Assembly (NCBI GenBank): GCA_035236585.1 | Contig: CP141132.1 | Coordinates: 21,861,945 to 21,925,944 of the forward strand | Direction of reading: 5' to 3' | DNA: 64,000 nt | DNA from: Warburgia ugandensis | Taxonomy: Eukaryota > Streptophyta > Magnoliopsida > Canellales > Canellaceae | Shown: positions 33,740 to 45,806 of the stretch, in pieces | Position numbering within the stretch: position 1 is the first letter of the stretch | How the letters are laid out: each line of letters begins with the position of its first letter | The notes under the pieces: generated by a model | What the model was told of the DNA's origin: nothing | What the model saw: the letters and a program-made list of their open reading frames with translations, nothing else | Database searches by the model: none | Program-made: the position numbers and the translations under genes

Positions 33740-34590
33740 ATAAAGTATTTTTTTCATTGACATGTGTGTGTCATTTAAATTTTATTATTTTCTTTGATAT
33801 ATATATTTGTATTTTAAGATATGAATGAGTGAAAATTTGGAGTGTGGGAATAAGTGAGTATGAATGAAGTGAATTTGGTGTTTGAACATGAAGTGAATAT
33901 GTGGCGGTTGAATTATATAACTTTTATGAGATGAAGAATGAGAGGGTTACTTAGAAGGTGTATAGATTTACAAATGAAATGAATGTGGATGTTGTAGACA
34001 ATGCATATATTGTAGTTTCTTATATAACTTATTTTCAAGATAGATGTGGATGGATAATGATGAGTATGGATGTTTTGTAGCCATTATGGATGTATTAGGT
34101 GTTATATTTTAAGAACGATTTGGGGTATCAAGAAAGAAGTGGATGCATGTTCTATTAGATGTTTGGTTTTTCATGTTTGTAAAGATTGTTTGTATCAGGT
34201 GTATAGATTGTTTGTTATTCAATGTATACATAGGTGATAATGTATCAAGAAAGATGTCGATGCATTATAGTGGATGCTGGTTTGGAATGTGTATGGAGAT
34301 TTAAGTATGAGGTGTATATGATGTTTGGTTTTTCATGTTTATAAAGATTGTTTGAAGTATTAGGTACATAAAATGTTTGTTATTCAATGCATACAAAAGT
34401 GGTAATATATCAATAAATTAAGATGTGGATGCATTGTAGTGGTTGTTGGTTATTCATGTTTGTGGGCATTGAAGTATTTTAATGTATACATGGTATTTTG
34501 TATTAAGAAGTGGATGAATGTTGTATATTAGTGGGTTTTTAATGTTTATAAACATTGTTTGAATATTAGGTGTACATGGGATGTTTGTTA
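33740..34590 (+). repeat. Degenerate long tandem repeat near the CACTA right end
   Basis: Irregular units of roughly 130-180 bp repeat the phrases GATGTGGATGCATTGTAGTGG, GTTTGGTTTTTCATGTTT, AAGATTGTTTG and TTGTTATTCAATG (for example near 34130-34250, 34250-34390 and 34420-34500). It lies just inside the subterminal cluster. Confidence 0.7.
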
Positions 34591-35000
34591 TTCACTTTTG
34601 AAGTTGCTTATATGAAAATGACTTCTAAAATCACATACTTTTGAAGTCGTTTTTATATAAGCAACTATAAAAGATCATCCAAATGAGGTTCTTTTGAAGT
34701 CACTTATATGAAAACAACTTCTAAAGTCATCAACTTTAGAAGTCATTTTTTTGTAAATGACTTCAAAAGTCAATCAAAAATTGGTTGTTTTTGAAGTTGC
34801 TTACAGAAAATGACTTCTAAAGTTATAGACTTTACCAATTGTTTAATATAAGTGACTTCAAAAATGTCTGACTTTTGAAGTCGCTTACAAAAAAACAACT
34901 TTAAAAGTTTGTGACCTTTAAAGTTATTTATGTAAATGACTTTAAAAGTTGTTGACTTTCCAGGTTAGCTTGGTAGTATCGCTTTTAACTGACTTTAAAA
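34590..35000. repeat. CACTA right subterminal motif cluster
   Basis: Ten or more copies of ACTTTTGAAGTC, TGACTTCTAAAGT and AAATGACTTCAAAAGTC occur in both directions and often as head-to-head pairs able to form hairpins. They match the left cluster at 15525-15660. They are probably sites for the TNPA-like protein, by analogy with En/Spm. Confidence 0.75.
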
Positions 35001-35018
35001 GCCCCTTGTGTCATAGTG
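34995..35018 (-). repeat. CACTA right terminal inverted repeat
   Basis: The sequence ends in CCCCTTGTGTCATAGTG. Its reverse complement begins CACTATGACACAAGGGG. It is followed by the AAT duplication at 35019-35021. Confidence 0.8.
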
Positions 35019-35067
35019 AATTAAATTCTAGAAAAACCATATAAATAACACTATAAGTTATAACACA
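35019..35067 (-). repeat. Continuation of the antisense LTR interrupted by the CACTA element
   Basis: The stretch with AGAAAAACCATATA and ATAAGTTATAACAC lines up with 2799-2850 of the sister LTR (AAAAACCCTATTTT, ATAAGTTATAACTC). It is therefore the other side of the split LTR. Confidence 0.65.
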
Positions 35068-35904
35068 TGTGGTGTAACTTTAAAATTACTCACAAGTGCA
35101 CTAATCAAAGTACTATTAGAACACTACAGAGGTCGATCCCATGAGGAATCTCATGAATTTTTATATTAGATCAATTTTTTTTAAAGAGCTTAACTTTAGC
35201 CAAAGAGAGAGAATTGATGATTAAACTACAACCTTAAAGTTAACAAGAATGGAAATATGCATGAAATGAAAATTTATGACTAAAGAAAACTTACTAAAAA
35301 CAAAGCTAAGCAATGGAAATGGAAACTTACATAACTAAAATGCATTCAACTAAAGGAAACTAATGCAAAATTAGAATGAATAAAACTAAGCAACTCAACT
35401 TAAGAAAACTACTAAAAGGAAAACTTTCCTAAACTAGAATTAAAAACTTTCTAAAAATAGAAATTTCTAAAACCAAACTAGGAAACTTTCTAATCCAAAA
35501 TTGGCATGTAAAGACAAGTAACTAATGAAATCTAATTAGGCTTAACAAGAAATTGGATGCATGTAGATGGAAACTACGGTTAAGGAAACTTTCTAAATTT
35601 AACGCTCCCTAATCCTAAAACATTCTAAAGATGAAACTTGCCAAAATTCATAATGGAAACTTTCTAAACCTAAAACAAGATGCAAACAACTAAATAAAAA
35701 TTGTTAATACAAGTTTAATCAACTAAATCAACCAAAGAATCAAAGAGAAAAGTAACCTACAACCATTTGCATGAGCCATGGATTGTGCATGTGGTTCATA
35801 GATTGAAAAATAGGTAGATTTGATGTTTTAAATGAAAACTAAGATTCAAGCTAACCATATGGACTATAATTGGATAGTTTTTATACAAAATTGAACACTC
35901 ATCG
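35068..35904 (-). repeat. Further antisense LTR fragment of the Athila/Tat-like family
   Basis: It begins TGTGGTGTAACTTTAAAATT and continues with the family block CTCACAAGTGCACTAATCAA and GGTCGATCCCATGAGG. It ends with the outer-edge motif TTTTTATACAAAATTGAACA and CTCATC. It may be a separate, shortened copy nested in the LTR that ends at 35067. Confidence 0.6.
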
Positions 35905-36349
35905 GTATGCATGCATGGGAAGTTCTGTAACCTTTACTTTTGATAGGGACACCATCTTTTGAATGGGAATTGTGCATGGGGTTTTTGACTACTTTGACTT
36001 TGATAACATCAAACCGTTAACATTCTAATCCTCCCAAACTCATTGTTTGGCATGTGGCCCATGACATAGCTTGGATAGTGATCATGCTCTTTTTAGATTT
36101 TTGTTGCCAAAAATACCCATTTTTCTCAATTATACCTTGATCCTGCAAAATATAAAATTAACCATAAGTAGTGATGCTTAAATTATTTCTGGGGCTAAAA
36201 CATGCTAAATATAGAGGTATGTATAATATTTCCATATATCTATATATATGTATATATTTAATATTTCTATATTCCTATATATATATGTATATATCTTGGT
36301 CACTCATGAAACATGAGATTTGGCTATAGCTGAACTAGTACCTAATTAA
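35905..36349. other. Unresolved LTR-like and AT-rich spacer
   Basis: Sequence like the LTR interior (near 35905-36190) is followed by a TATATATG-rich stretch at 36225-36295. There is no gene. Confidence 0.4.
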
Positions 36350-38632
36350 GGACATGCATGGGATCCACCACATACTTCCTAAGCATCGATACGTGAAAGA
36401 CAATGTGAACCTTTGATAACTCTGAGGTAGTACTGATCGATAGGCAACTCTGCCAACTCTCTCCAACATCTCAAAGAGATCCATGTATCTAAGGTTTAAC
36501 TTCCCCTTTAGCCCAAATCCAATAACTTCCTTGGTTGCTAATACCTTTGGGAAACATGGTTGCCAACCTCAACCTTAAGATCTCGTCTCCTCAAGTTAGC
36601 ATAAATTTTTTTCTTGCTATGTGCAACCAGCAATTGCTTTCGAATTAGTCTAACCTTCTCATCACATTGTTCAATTAATTCTGACTTGATGAATGCTTCT
36701 CACTAACATCACTCTAACATGTAGGTGTATGGAATAACCTACCATAAAGTGCCTCATATGGGGCCATGATAGTGCTAGAATGATAGTTGTTGTTGTAAGA
36801 AAACTCCATTAAGGGAAGATGTTCATCCCAACAACCCTTCCAAACAAGTGCATAGGTTCTTAGCATATCTTCCATCATTTGGATTGTTTGCTCAAGTTGT
36901 CCATCTATCTATGGATGGAATGAATACTAAATTATGAAGATGTACCCAAACCTTCTTACACACTTTTCCATAAGTGAGACGTAAATTTGTTGTCTCTATT
37001 TGAAATGATGGTAAGTGGTACTTTATGCAAGCTTACTATCCCTTTAATGTACAATCTTTCTAAACTCTCTAGTGACTATTTCTGCTTAATAGTTTGGAAA
37101 TTAGCCAATTTTGTCAATTGATCCATAATGACCCATATCAAATCATGCATACCAGAAGTCCTAGGCAAGTTGACCATGAAATCTAGTTATGTGAGCCCAT
37201 TTCCTCTCTAAAAACTCTAGCATCTATAGTAAACCTACTAGTGTCTAATGCTTTGGTTCCACCCTTTGGCAAGTTATGCACAGTGCAACACACTCATCTA
37301 TGTCATGCCTCATTCCTAGCCACCAAAATGCTATTCAAGTCTTGGTACATCTTAGTATGCCTTAGATGAATGGTGAACCTAGAATCATGTGTAGTCTTTA
37401 GCAATTCTTGCTTAAATCTTACACTCGTTGGCACCACTAGTTGCCCTTGGAACCTCATCCCACTATCTAGTCCCTTATCCAACCTATCCTTCCCACAAAA
37501 TTCCTAGGTTTCTTTACACAAACTTTGCCTGCAAAACTAACTATGGAAAAGGTGAGCAAATGGTTACATTGGAGACCATGCCACTCGACTTCCTACTTAA
37601 GGCATTTTCTATCAAGTTAGCCTTGCATGTATGGTACTGGATAGAAAAATCAAAGTCCTTCAAATACTCAAAATACTGCCTCTATCTTATACTAAGGTTA
37701 CTCTCAGAGAAGAGGTACATAAGGCTCTTATGACTGGTAAATACCTCAAATTTCTCATCATACAAATAGTGCCTCTATATCTTTAAGGAAGTACAATTGT
37801 TGCAAGCTCCATGTCATGGGAGGGGTAATTCTACTCGTACTTCTATAGCTATCGTGAGGCATAAGCAATTACCTTACTATTTAGCATAAGCACACATCCC
37901 AATCCTTTGTTAGAGGCATCACTATAGGCCACAAAACTTCCACTTCTGCTTGGTAAGGATAAGACAGGCACAAAAGTGAGCCTTTCCCTGAACTTTTGGA
38001 AGCTCTTATCACAATCATCCATCCATATAATCTTGTAATCCTTCTTAGTATGGTGGTTAATAACTGTACAATATGAGAGAAGCCCTCAATGAAACATTGG
38101 TAATAACCTACTAGACTGAGGAAGTTGCGCACCTTAGTCACAGTCTTGGGTCTCTCCCACTTCGAAACCACTTTAACATTTTGAAGATTGATAGAAACAC
38201 CATGGAAGGATATAATGTAACCAAGGAACTAGACCACATCAAACTAGAACTCGCACTTTGAGAACTTGGCATATAATTGGTGGGCACATTATATACTCAA
38301 TATAGTTCTTAAGTGTGCCCTATCTCTTCAATGTTGCTAGAGCAAACAAGGATATCATCAACGAAGATAATCATAAACTTATAAAAAAATCCTTGAGTAC
38401 TTGATTAATTGGGTCCATGAAAGTCGTTGGCACATTTGTCAACCCGCATGGAAGCACTAAGAACTCGTAATGAGCATAAAAGTCCAAAATGTAGTTTTGG
38501 GAATATCTCATCACATATATTGAGTTGGTGATAACCAATCCTCAGATTCACCTTAGAAAATAATTTGGCCGACTACAACTAGTTGGAGATATTTTTGATA
38601 TGAGGAAAGGGATACCTATTCTTTGATATAAT
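36350..38632 (-). mobile_element. pol region of a Tekay/Del-like Ty3/gypsy chromovirus fossil
   Basis: On the minus strand, RT comes first. A NRYPFPHI-type block is at about 38618-38590, then a YAKFSKCEF-like block at about 38275-38250. The RT/RNase H link follows at 38171-37881, with KWERPKTVTKVRNFLSLVGY and YQCFIEGFSHI. Integrase follows, with its C-terminal region near 36640-36370 carrying YANLRRRDLKVEVGNHV, LKGKLNLRYM and ERVGRVAYR motifs of the Tekay/Del type. The matching gag and PBS lie at 47873-48951, on the other side of an inserted element. It is a fossil with many breaks. Confidence 0.8.
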
Positions 38633-40336
38633 TGATAAGTAGTCAATTTTATATAAAAAGTACCACCAGTACATGTGTCATAGACTATAGGCCATTATTC
38701 TAGGGTTTTTTCAAAAATCATGACATATACATTTCTAAACTAATAATCCAAAAATATAATATTTTGTAGTATCAAAAGCTAGTTTGGAGTAAGTATGTGA
38801 CCTATCATAATTTTCTAATTATTAATTAATTTTCTTAATCTTTTGTAGGTGTTAAAAGGATGATCTAACAATTGAGATCACTTCAAATGATAACCGAGGA
38901 TCTAGATCAAAGCAGAGAGTTGAGACCCATTTTCCACCATTTCAAAGTTCAAGTAAGGGTCAAGATTATTCCAAAGCAAGCAGATGACTCTTTTGGAGTC
39001 ATAGTTGATGGTTCTTTCTCAATCCCATCTCTATAGAAAAACCGAACATGAGAGTTTGACTCATCTAGCTCCTCATGAATGAAATGATTAAATAGAAATA
39101 ATCTGTATTATGAATACCCCACCTTTGTATGTAATTTAAAGCTACATAAATAACATGGGCCATATATAATGGCTAGGAGAAGTTAAGCTATGAAGCCAAG
39201 ATGTAAGCCACTTAAATGATCAAGTCAAAGCCATAAAAGAGGTGCCACTTAAGCCAATTAAGCCAAGCTACATGGGTCCACATGTTTTGAGAAAGTTGCA
39301 CGCAATTTTTCAACTTGAAAAAGATAGGTTTTGAAGAGAATAAATTGGAAATTTAGACTCTATCAAACATGTGTAGGTGGAATTCTAAGTGAATCAATCG
39401 TAGAAGAGACCTTACCCCTAGACTTTCCTTTTCTCTCTCCCACTCTTTCCCTCCAAATTTCCCTCTTTCTCTCTTTCTATCACCTTCCATTGTGGAATAC
39501 CTAAAAAGGAAGATCAAGCTCTCTCCTTCTAATCCCTACCTTCCTTGTTTACCACTTTCCCCTTTCCTAGTTTCCACATCCAATGCCTCCTTGCCTTATC
39601 CAACTTCCTTCCCCTCATCCTTATCTTATATCTCTCTTTCTTCCATTCTTATCCCTTATTTCCTTCTTCCTAAGGATAGAATTTTTACAAATCTTATCTC
39701 TTTAGAATGGGTGAAAATTGCAAACAAATACAAAGTCTCTCCATCATCTATCTATCTAGCTTCACCATGCCTCTTTCATAGGTGGTTCTCTATGCATCCT
39801 TCTTGGATGAATTGCATGACATCTTCCATAGAAGCCCTCTACACATCATTCAAGGGAGTTTCAAGATCTTGCAAGGATATTTTCCACAACTCTCTCCATC
39901 TACTTCTCCATGCCATCTACAAGCTAAGTTTCTACACAGTTTTGTTCCTTTCCTTGCATGGTTTTGTTCTTTTATTTTATGACCACTTTTCCTTAGGTGA
40001 TTTTCAGCTTTACTTTGATTCTATTTATACCTGAGTTTTGATTGATCAAAGGCCATTAAATTCTTGTAGAAATAGGCAAGATAGAGTAGCCTTTGAATCA
40101 TATTATTTCAAGATAGTGGTTCTTTGCTAGCATGCTTTGCTTTGTTGCATGTTCTTTTCTGGATATCATTCTTCATCATCTTCTTTATTTCTCTCTTTTG
40201 GTCTTTCTGTTGCTTTCTTTGATTCTATTTTGGGTTCACACACATGGCCATCGTAGGGTTGCATTAGAGATTGAATATTGAAGTTAAGATGTTTTATATG
40301 TCATTGAATCTTGTGCACCATGTTTGCAATGTCTTT

Positions 40337-41471
40337 TGATGTAGTTCTAATATTTACTTACAAGTGCACAAATCAAAGTAGTATGATTTCATGCAAGTGA
40401 GGTTGATCTCATGTGGAATCTCATAGATTTGTTTATAATTGGATCTTATTTAGACTAATTATCCTAGCCAAAAGAGCTGGAATTGTGATTAATCTAGAAA
40501 TTAAATTAACTTTGGATTGGATACATGCATAAAATTAAACTCAAATGAAGCTTTCTAAACAAAGACTTTCTAAAATTAAAATTAGAACTAATTTACATTC
40601 AAGACAAGAAACTAAATTAAAACTAGAACCATGAATAACCTGGAAACATAGTCCTAGAATGATTTTCCTAAAATTAAAAATTTAAACTTCCTAAAAAAAT
40701 TAAGATCTAAATTAAGGATGCAACAAAACATAAGCAAGGAATAAAAACTAATCTAAACTTTCAACCAACATGGGTAACCAACATTCATGATAGAGAAGCA
40801 TGAATAAAGAAAAGTATGCATAGGACTTAGAAAGAAGATGCATGAACCAAACTTATTTCGTTGCATGGTAGACATTACAATCATGGTGCTTAAGATTCAA
40901 TGGAGAATAAAATTTAAAAAACATGCTCTAGAATTGTGCACACCATTCAAAAGGATGGAAATACATGAGAAAATCTTGAATCTTCAATCTCTAATGCTTT
41001 CCAATTTCCAAAAAGATGGCATGTGTGTGATCCAAAAAGAGTAAACCAAAGCGAGGGAATGAAGGATGGAAATGAATCTTAATGACAAGCAAAGGTGTAA
41101 CATGATGATAATTAGGAAAATGGTAAACAACAAAGTAAGGGTAATAATGAAGGAGAATCAAATACACTAACCTTGATTGTCTACTTAAAAAGGATGATCC
41201 AAACACCACTTTGTCTTGGCTGTCACTACAAGATAGTGATTAAGAAGAATTATAGCCTCAAATAGAAGCAAAATAATGTGAAGGAAAGGCCGAGTGCTAT
41301 GTACGTCAACCAAAGGAATAAAGCTTTAATAAAGAGAGGAAAATATGAGTAGAATTCCTAGCTATAAGAGGTGTGGTGAACTTAATGGAGAGAGGCATGG
41401 AGATCCTTTGAAGGATGTGTGGAATTCCCCATATGAAAGATGCATTGAAAGCTAGATGTTGAATGGTGAGG

Positions 41472-41548
<77 letters not shown>

Positions 41549-42410
41549 TGATGGATAGAGAATAGGGGACAGATAGAGATGGCAAGATAAGAACATTGCA
41601 GGGAATCCTCCTTCCTAAGTGTTTTGCAGTGGGAGGTAAGAGAGAGGGAAAGAGAGAAAAGAAAAAGGGAAGTTTAAAGAACGAGGACTCTTCTCCTATT
41701 GGTCCACCTTAGCATGTCTATCTACCCATGTTTATAGAGTCCCATATCTCTTTATATGTATCTCTTTAGAACAATTTTCTTCAAGTGGGAAATTGCATAG
41801 AAATTTCCCAAAACGTGTGGACCATTTTACTTGGCTTAAGTGACTTAGATGGTTTCCTTTAATGGTTTTTGATTTTATGGCTTCATTGGTTTGCATCTTG
41901 GCTTCATAACTCACATGGCTTGACTTCTACTAGTCATTTGTTCATGGTTATATGGTCAAGTGGCTTCAATGGCTTGAATTCTCATGCGATGGTGGTGGAT
42001 TTTGTATGGCCCCATTTCTAGTCACCTTGAACTCTTCCAAATGTTTTTGAAACTCATCTTCTTGCTTATTAATGAGCTTGACCTTTGAACTTTGGAATGA
42101 TTCTAAATGGATCTCAATTCCTCTGGTTTAATCTAGATCATTGATTGTCATGTAAAGTGATATGGACCCCTAGATCATCTATTTAACACCTACAAAAGAT
42201 TCAAAACACTAATTAATACCAATTAAATTGATGCCAGATCACATACTTACTCTGGATTATCTTTTAAACCTATAAAACATCAAACTTTTGGATCATTAGT
42301 TCTAAAATGCATGTGTCATAAATTTTTGGAAAAATCCTAAAATAATACCCTATGATCTATGACACGAGGTGATAATCAGGTACTTTTTATGCAAAGTTGA
42401 CTACTTATAA
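40337..42410 (-). repeat. Inverted solo LTR nested in the 5' LTR, TSD TCTTT
   Basis: On the plus strand the insert begins TGATGTAGTTCTAATATTTA and ends GTTGACTACTTATAA, the reverse of the family LTR start. It is flanked by TCTTT at 40332-40336 and 42411-42415. Length is 2,074 bp. No internal region is attached, so it is a solo LTR from recombination between the two LTRs of a lost element. Removing it restores the AATGTCTTTAATTCAATAAA junction matching 47451-47470. Confidence 0.8.
41473..41546 (+). repeat. (CT)n(AT)n compound microsatellite
   Basis: About 22 CT units run directly into about 15 AT units. The tract lies inside the solo LTR. Open frames through it are artefacts. Confidence 0.95.
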
Positions 42411-42966
42411 TCTTTAATTCAATAAATAAAGTTGTTCTCTCTTCTTTCTAAGATCCATGCCCACTCTCCTTAGTTTTATGCATGCTTTGATTCATTGATG
42501 ATGTTATTTGGATGTTTAGTTTCGACCTTATTCATTAAATCAAGTTGAATTTTTAGTTTAGGTTTCATTCATTGCTTACATTTAGTTACATCATTAGTTT
42601 ATATCTTAGTTTTGGGAAAGTTTCTAACTTCTAGTTTTAGAAAGTTCATTATAGATTTAGGTTTCTAAGTGATTTATGCTTGTATTTTGCATTAGTTTCC
42701 TTTCTTGAATCCATGTTAGTTATAGAAAGTCTTACTTTTAAAAAGTTTCATTTTAGTTTAAGTTCTAATTTATGCATGTTTATAATTCCATGAGCTTTTA
42801 ATTTCTAGATTAAATCAACATCTAATCTAGTTTTGCTAGGATAAATAATCTAAATAAGATTCCAATTGCTTACAAATCTATGAGATTCCTCATGGGATCG
42901 ACCTCATTTGCATGAAAGTATACTACTTTGATTAGTGCACTTGCGAGTAGTATTTAGAACACACCA

Positions 42967-42995
42967 AGTTTTTGGCATCATTGCCAAGGAATCAC
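42967..42995 (+). promoter_or_regulatory. Primer-binding-site region of the Athila/Tat-like fossil
   Basis: AGTTTTTGGCATCATTGCCA and AGGAATC directly follow the LTR end. They resemble the TTTTTGGCGCCGTTGCCGGG stretch that follows LTRs in this clade of plant gypsy elements. Confidence 0.6.
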
Positions 42996-43573
42996 AGTGG
43001 ATTTGTAATTGGATTCTAGTTTAGAATGATTCATCTCTAATAGTAGTTTAGTTTGCATTAGTTTAGGGATTCTGCATCAATTTGTGTATATTTTGCTATA
43101 TCTTCAGAATTGACATACCTTCTTTATTTTGTGTGAAGGGAATTTGGCAAAAGGAGCAGTGGTGATCTTGTGGACAAAAGCTTCATTAGAGTAATCAGGA
43201 TTTTCAAATTTTCTATATTAGGTTTTTTTATTTTTGAGAGGACTTGTAGTGAGGCAAAGTGTAATTTTTATTTTTAAAATGATTTGTAATAATATAGGAT
43301 AAGGGTGGTCCACTTTCACTCTAAGAGTGGTTGGCTCCACACTTGTACGAGTCAACTCACATTTAGGTCTCCATTATAAGTAGCTAACCCGCTCTTTATT
43401 TTCTAGTGTAATTGCATTTCTAGTTGGTAGTGTAATTCATGAATATAACTCATGCATATTAAATTGTTGCATAATTTTTAGGACTGTTGTAATAGAATTG
43501 CACCTACCTAACAAGGATTAGCCATAGCTTGGCTATAATTAAGGAATAGGCTATTAGGTTATAGTACATCATC

Positions 43574-44108
43574 TATTAAGATATGGGTTGTATGTTTTAA
43601 TTAGCTCATAAGCGCACGAATCAATTGTAGTAATGCACACAAGAGAGGTCAATTCTACGGGGAATTTAACAATTTTTGTGTTAGGTGGATCCTTATTTAA
43701 ATTATCTAACCTAGTCACAAAAAGTGGTTTTTAACCTAGACTAAGGATTTAAACTAACATGAAAAATAAGAATGCATGGAATTAGAAACTTTCTAAATCT
43801 AAACATGAATACTATCTTAAACTATCCTAACATGCCACTAAAGCATGGAGCTAAGATGAAAATTAACCTAAGTAAAATGCATGAATTGAATGCATGGACA
43901 ACTAAGCATGACAAATAATTAGTTTAAGGAACCACATCTCACAACCATGTGCATGACCCATGGAGTTGTGTGCATGGAACAAGTGTGTGCTGCATGTGAA
44001 ATTTCTATTCACTTTAATCTAGAATGATGTACATGGAATCTAACCATGGAATGAACATCTTAACAGCTAGGAAAAACTAAATTTAATGCACATAAAACAG
44101 CCATAAAC
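43574..44108 (-). repeat. Antisense LTR fragment in the internal region
   Basis: It begins near TTGTATGTTTTAATTAGCTC and contains CATAAGCGCACGAATCAA and the block CACAACCATGTGCATGACCC, as in the other antisense LTRs of this family. Its far edge is uncertain. Confidence 0.6.
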
Positions 44109-45806
44109 ATTGCACCATTGTCATTGAAACACGACTTTCATTGGTTGAGTTAAAATTGTATACAAGTGTGGTGAGGACTCTCCATGAAGTTTGTGCACTA
44201 TTTATCCTTATGGGGCAGTTGAGATAGAAAAGGATGGGGAGACTTTCAAAGTAAATGGTCAAAGGTTAAAACCCTTTCTAGAATTGGTCAACCATGGAGT
44301 GGATGAAATTCTACTCTAGGATCCTATTTATTTGGATCCACCATTGCATTATCCATGACATCTGCATTCATCATCAATCTAGTATACATTTCTCATTGTA
44401 TGTCTAGCTGAAGATGTTAACTTAGTGTTCACTAGGAGGCAACCCAACATTTTCAGAGTCTCATTTTTCTTCATAACCTAGTTAACCTATAGGGGTGATG
44501 TGTTTCATAACATTGGAAACAATGTCTAGTTCAAGTTGTGTTATGTAGATATGCATGAAAATTCTAAGTTTTCCTTATTATTGAAAAAAAGTTCAAGTTT
44601 TTAAGTATTTAAGGTCAAATTCCTTTATTGTGACCAGAATCAAAATTTTCAAATCTTAGTATTTCTCTTACTTCAACTCATTAAAAGACTTGCATATGAT
44701 TAATTCTACATTTTATTCATGTTCTAAAGTATTCATGAAGTTAAATCTTTGAACATATTTACACATAGTGGAGTCTAAACCAATAAATGGTTATGATATA
44801 GAGACCCTGAGGAAAATCAGTGGAGACTATTAGAGACTACCATCTATCTGATGAATACCCAGTGACTATTAGAGACTACGATTAATTTAATGAATATATA
44901 TTTCAAAATTTTGTTCAGCAAACATCAAGTTTGACAGATCTTAGTAAAGTCACTAGTGTGTCGTGCTTGAAGGCAATGAGAACTTTCTAGTATAAGGTGC
45001 TCATTATTGAGACAAAGTGATCTCATGGTGTTAATATTCCAGTAGTAGAATGAATTTTGATCAATTTCTGACAATCACCAATGGGAGTATTAACTTTCCT
45101 AAAAATTTCTAAATATGATAGACTTTAAGAAACATAGAAAATGACAAAGGTCATCCTTATTTTAGCCCAGAGATATAAAGACTACACAATATATTATACT
45201 GTTAGTTATACCCTTTGAGCCTTTTGGTAAGACTTTTCTTTCTAAAACCCATCTTCTTTGACCTAGAAACTAATTAAATATCCATTACCTATAGTTAAAA
45301 AATGAGTAGAGATGGTAAAAAAGGTTCAAAAATGACAAAAGTCTAAAAAGTGAAAAACATCAAAATATCTGCATAGAAAAAGCCTTCCTTTAAAGAAATT
45401 CACAAGAAAAGAAAAGATATGAATGAAGAGGGAAAGGAATAATAGAAAAGATATTCACTTTAGTGCACTCAAAAGAGAATTTTTTCCAACATTTATTGAA
45501 GACCTCTACTCATATTTGAAACCTTCGAGTCCTTTTATCCTTTCTTTCAGAACTAATCCTAAACCTAAGTTTAATCCCATCCAAAGTCCTATTGATCTTA
45601 AGGCAGAATACAGTCTTAATGAGGATATAAATATTAAGGAATTAAGGTCAAGTTCCCCTTCTGGTCCACTAAGTGTAACTTAGGGTTTTAAAGGCTTGTT
45701 ACATATGTTAAATACAATCATGACGACCTACAAAAACTACAGTCATCTGTGTTTTTGTGATTTTTACATATTTTGCTCGGGAATAACAAAATGCTGGTTG
45801 GGGGTA
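44109..45806 (+). mobile_element. End of pol and 3' non-coding region of the Athila/Tat-like fossil
   Basis: The stretch GAVEIEKDGETFKVNGQRLK is legible near 44215-44275 and is the standard integrase tail of this clade. The motif GGAGGCAACCCAAC (44431-44444) follows and is typical downstream of pol in these elements. The rest is non-coding and resembles the reverse complement of 2886-4690. The polypurine-like stretch at about 45795-45806 marks the edge of the 3' LTR. Confidence 0.7.

Larger units (their letters stand above)
15147..35018 (+). mobile_element. CACTA (En/Spm, CMC) DNA transposon, 19.9 kb, structurally end-to-end
   Basis: The left end reads CACTGCTACACATGAGGG. The right end, reverse-complemented, reads CACTATGACACAAGGGGC. 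They share CACT, ACACA and the following G-rich step. Both are flanked by AAT. The interior has arrays of short inverted motifs near both ends, a tnpD gene (16106-19521) and a second CACTA gene (about 30400-33703), both on the plus strand and both decayed. The element is enlarged by a Harbinger-like insertion (19929-26568), an LTR fragment and expanded minisatellites. It can no longer be autonomous because both genes contain stops and frameshifts. Without the Harbinger-like insert it would be about 13.2 kb, a normal size for a plant autonomous CACTA element. Confidence 0.85.
38633..42966 (+). repeat. 5' LTR of the inserted Athila/Tat-like fossil, interrupted by a solo LTR
   Basis: The LTR begins TGATAAGTAGTCAATTTT and ends AGAACACACCA just before the PBS-like stretch. 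The nested insertion at 40337-42410 splits it into 38633-40336 and 42416-42966, about 2.26 kb of LTR in total. Its interior aligns with 45807-47872, for example TTGCAAACAAATACAAAGTC against 46835 and TTCAATAAATAAAGTTGTT against 47461. Confidence 0.75.

Noticed and set aside
39492-40034. 180-residue plus-strand frame and the related frame at 46820-47143
   Set aside because: Both lie at the same place in two LTR copies and are Leu/Ser/Tyr-rich read-through of pyrimidine-rich LTR DNA, so there is no evidence for a protein.
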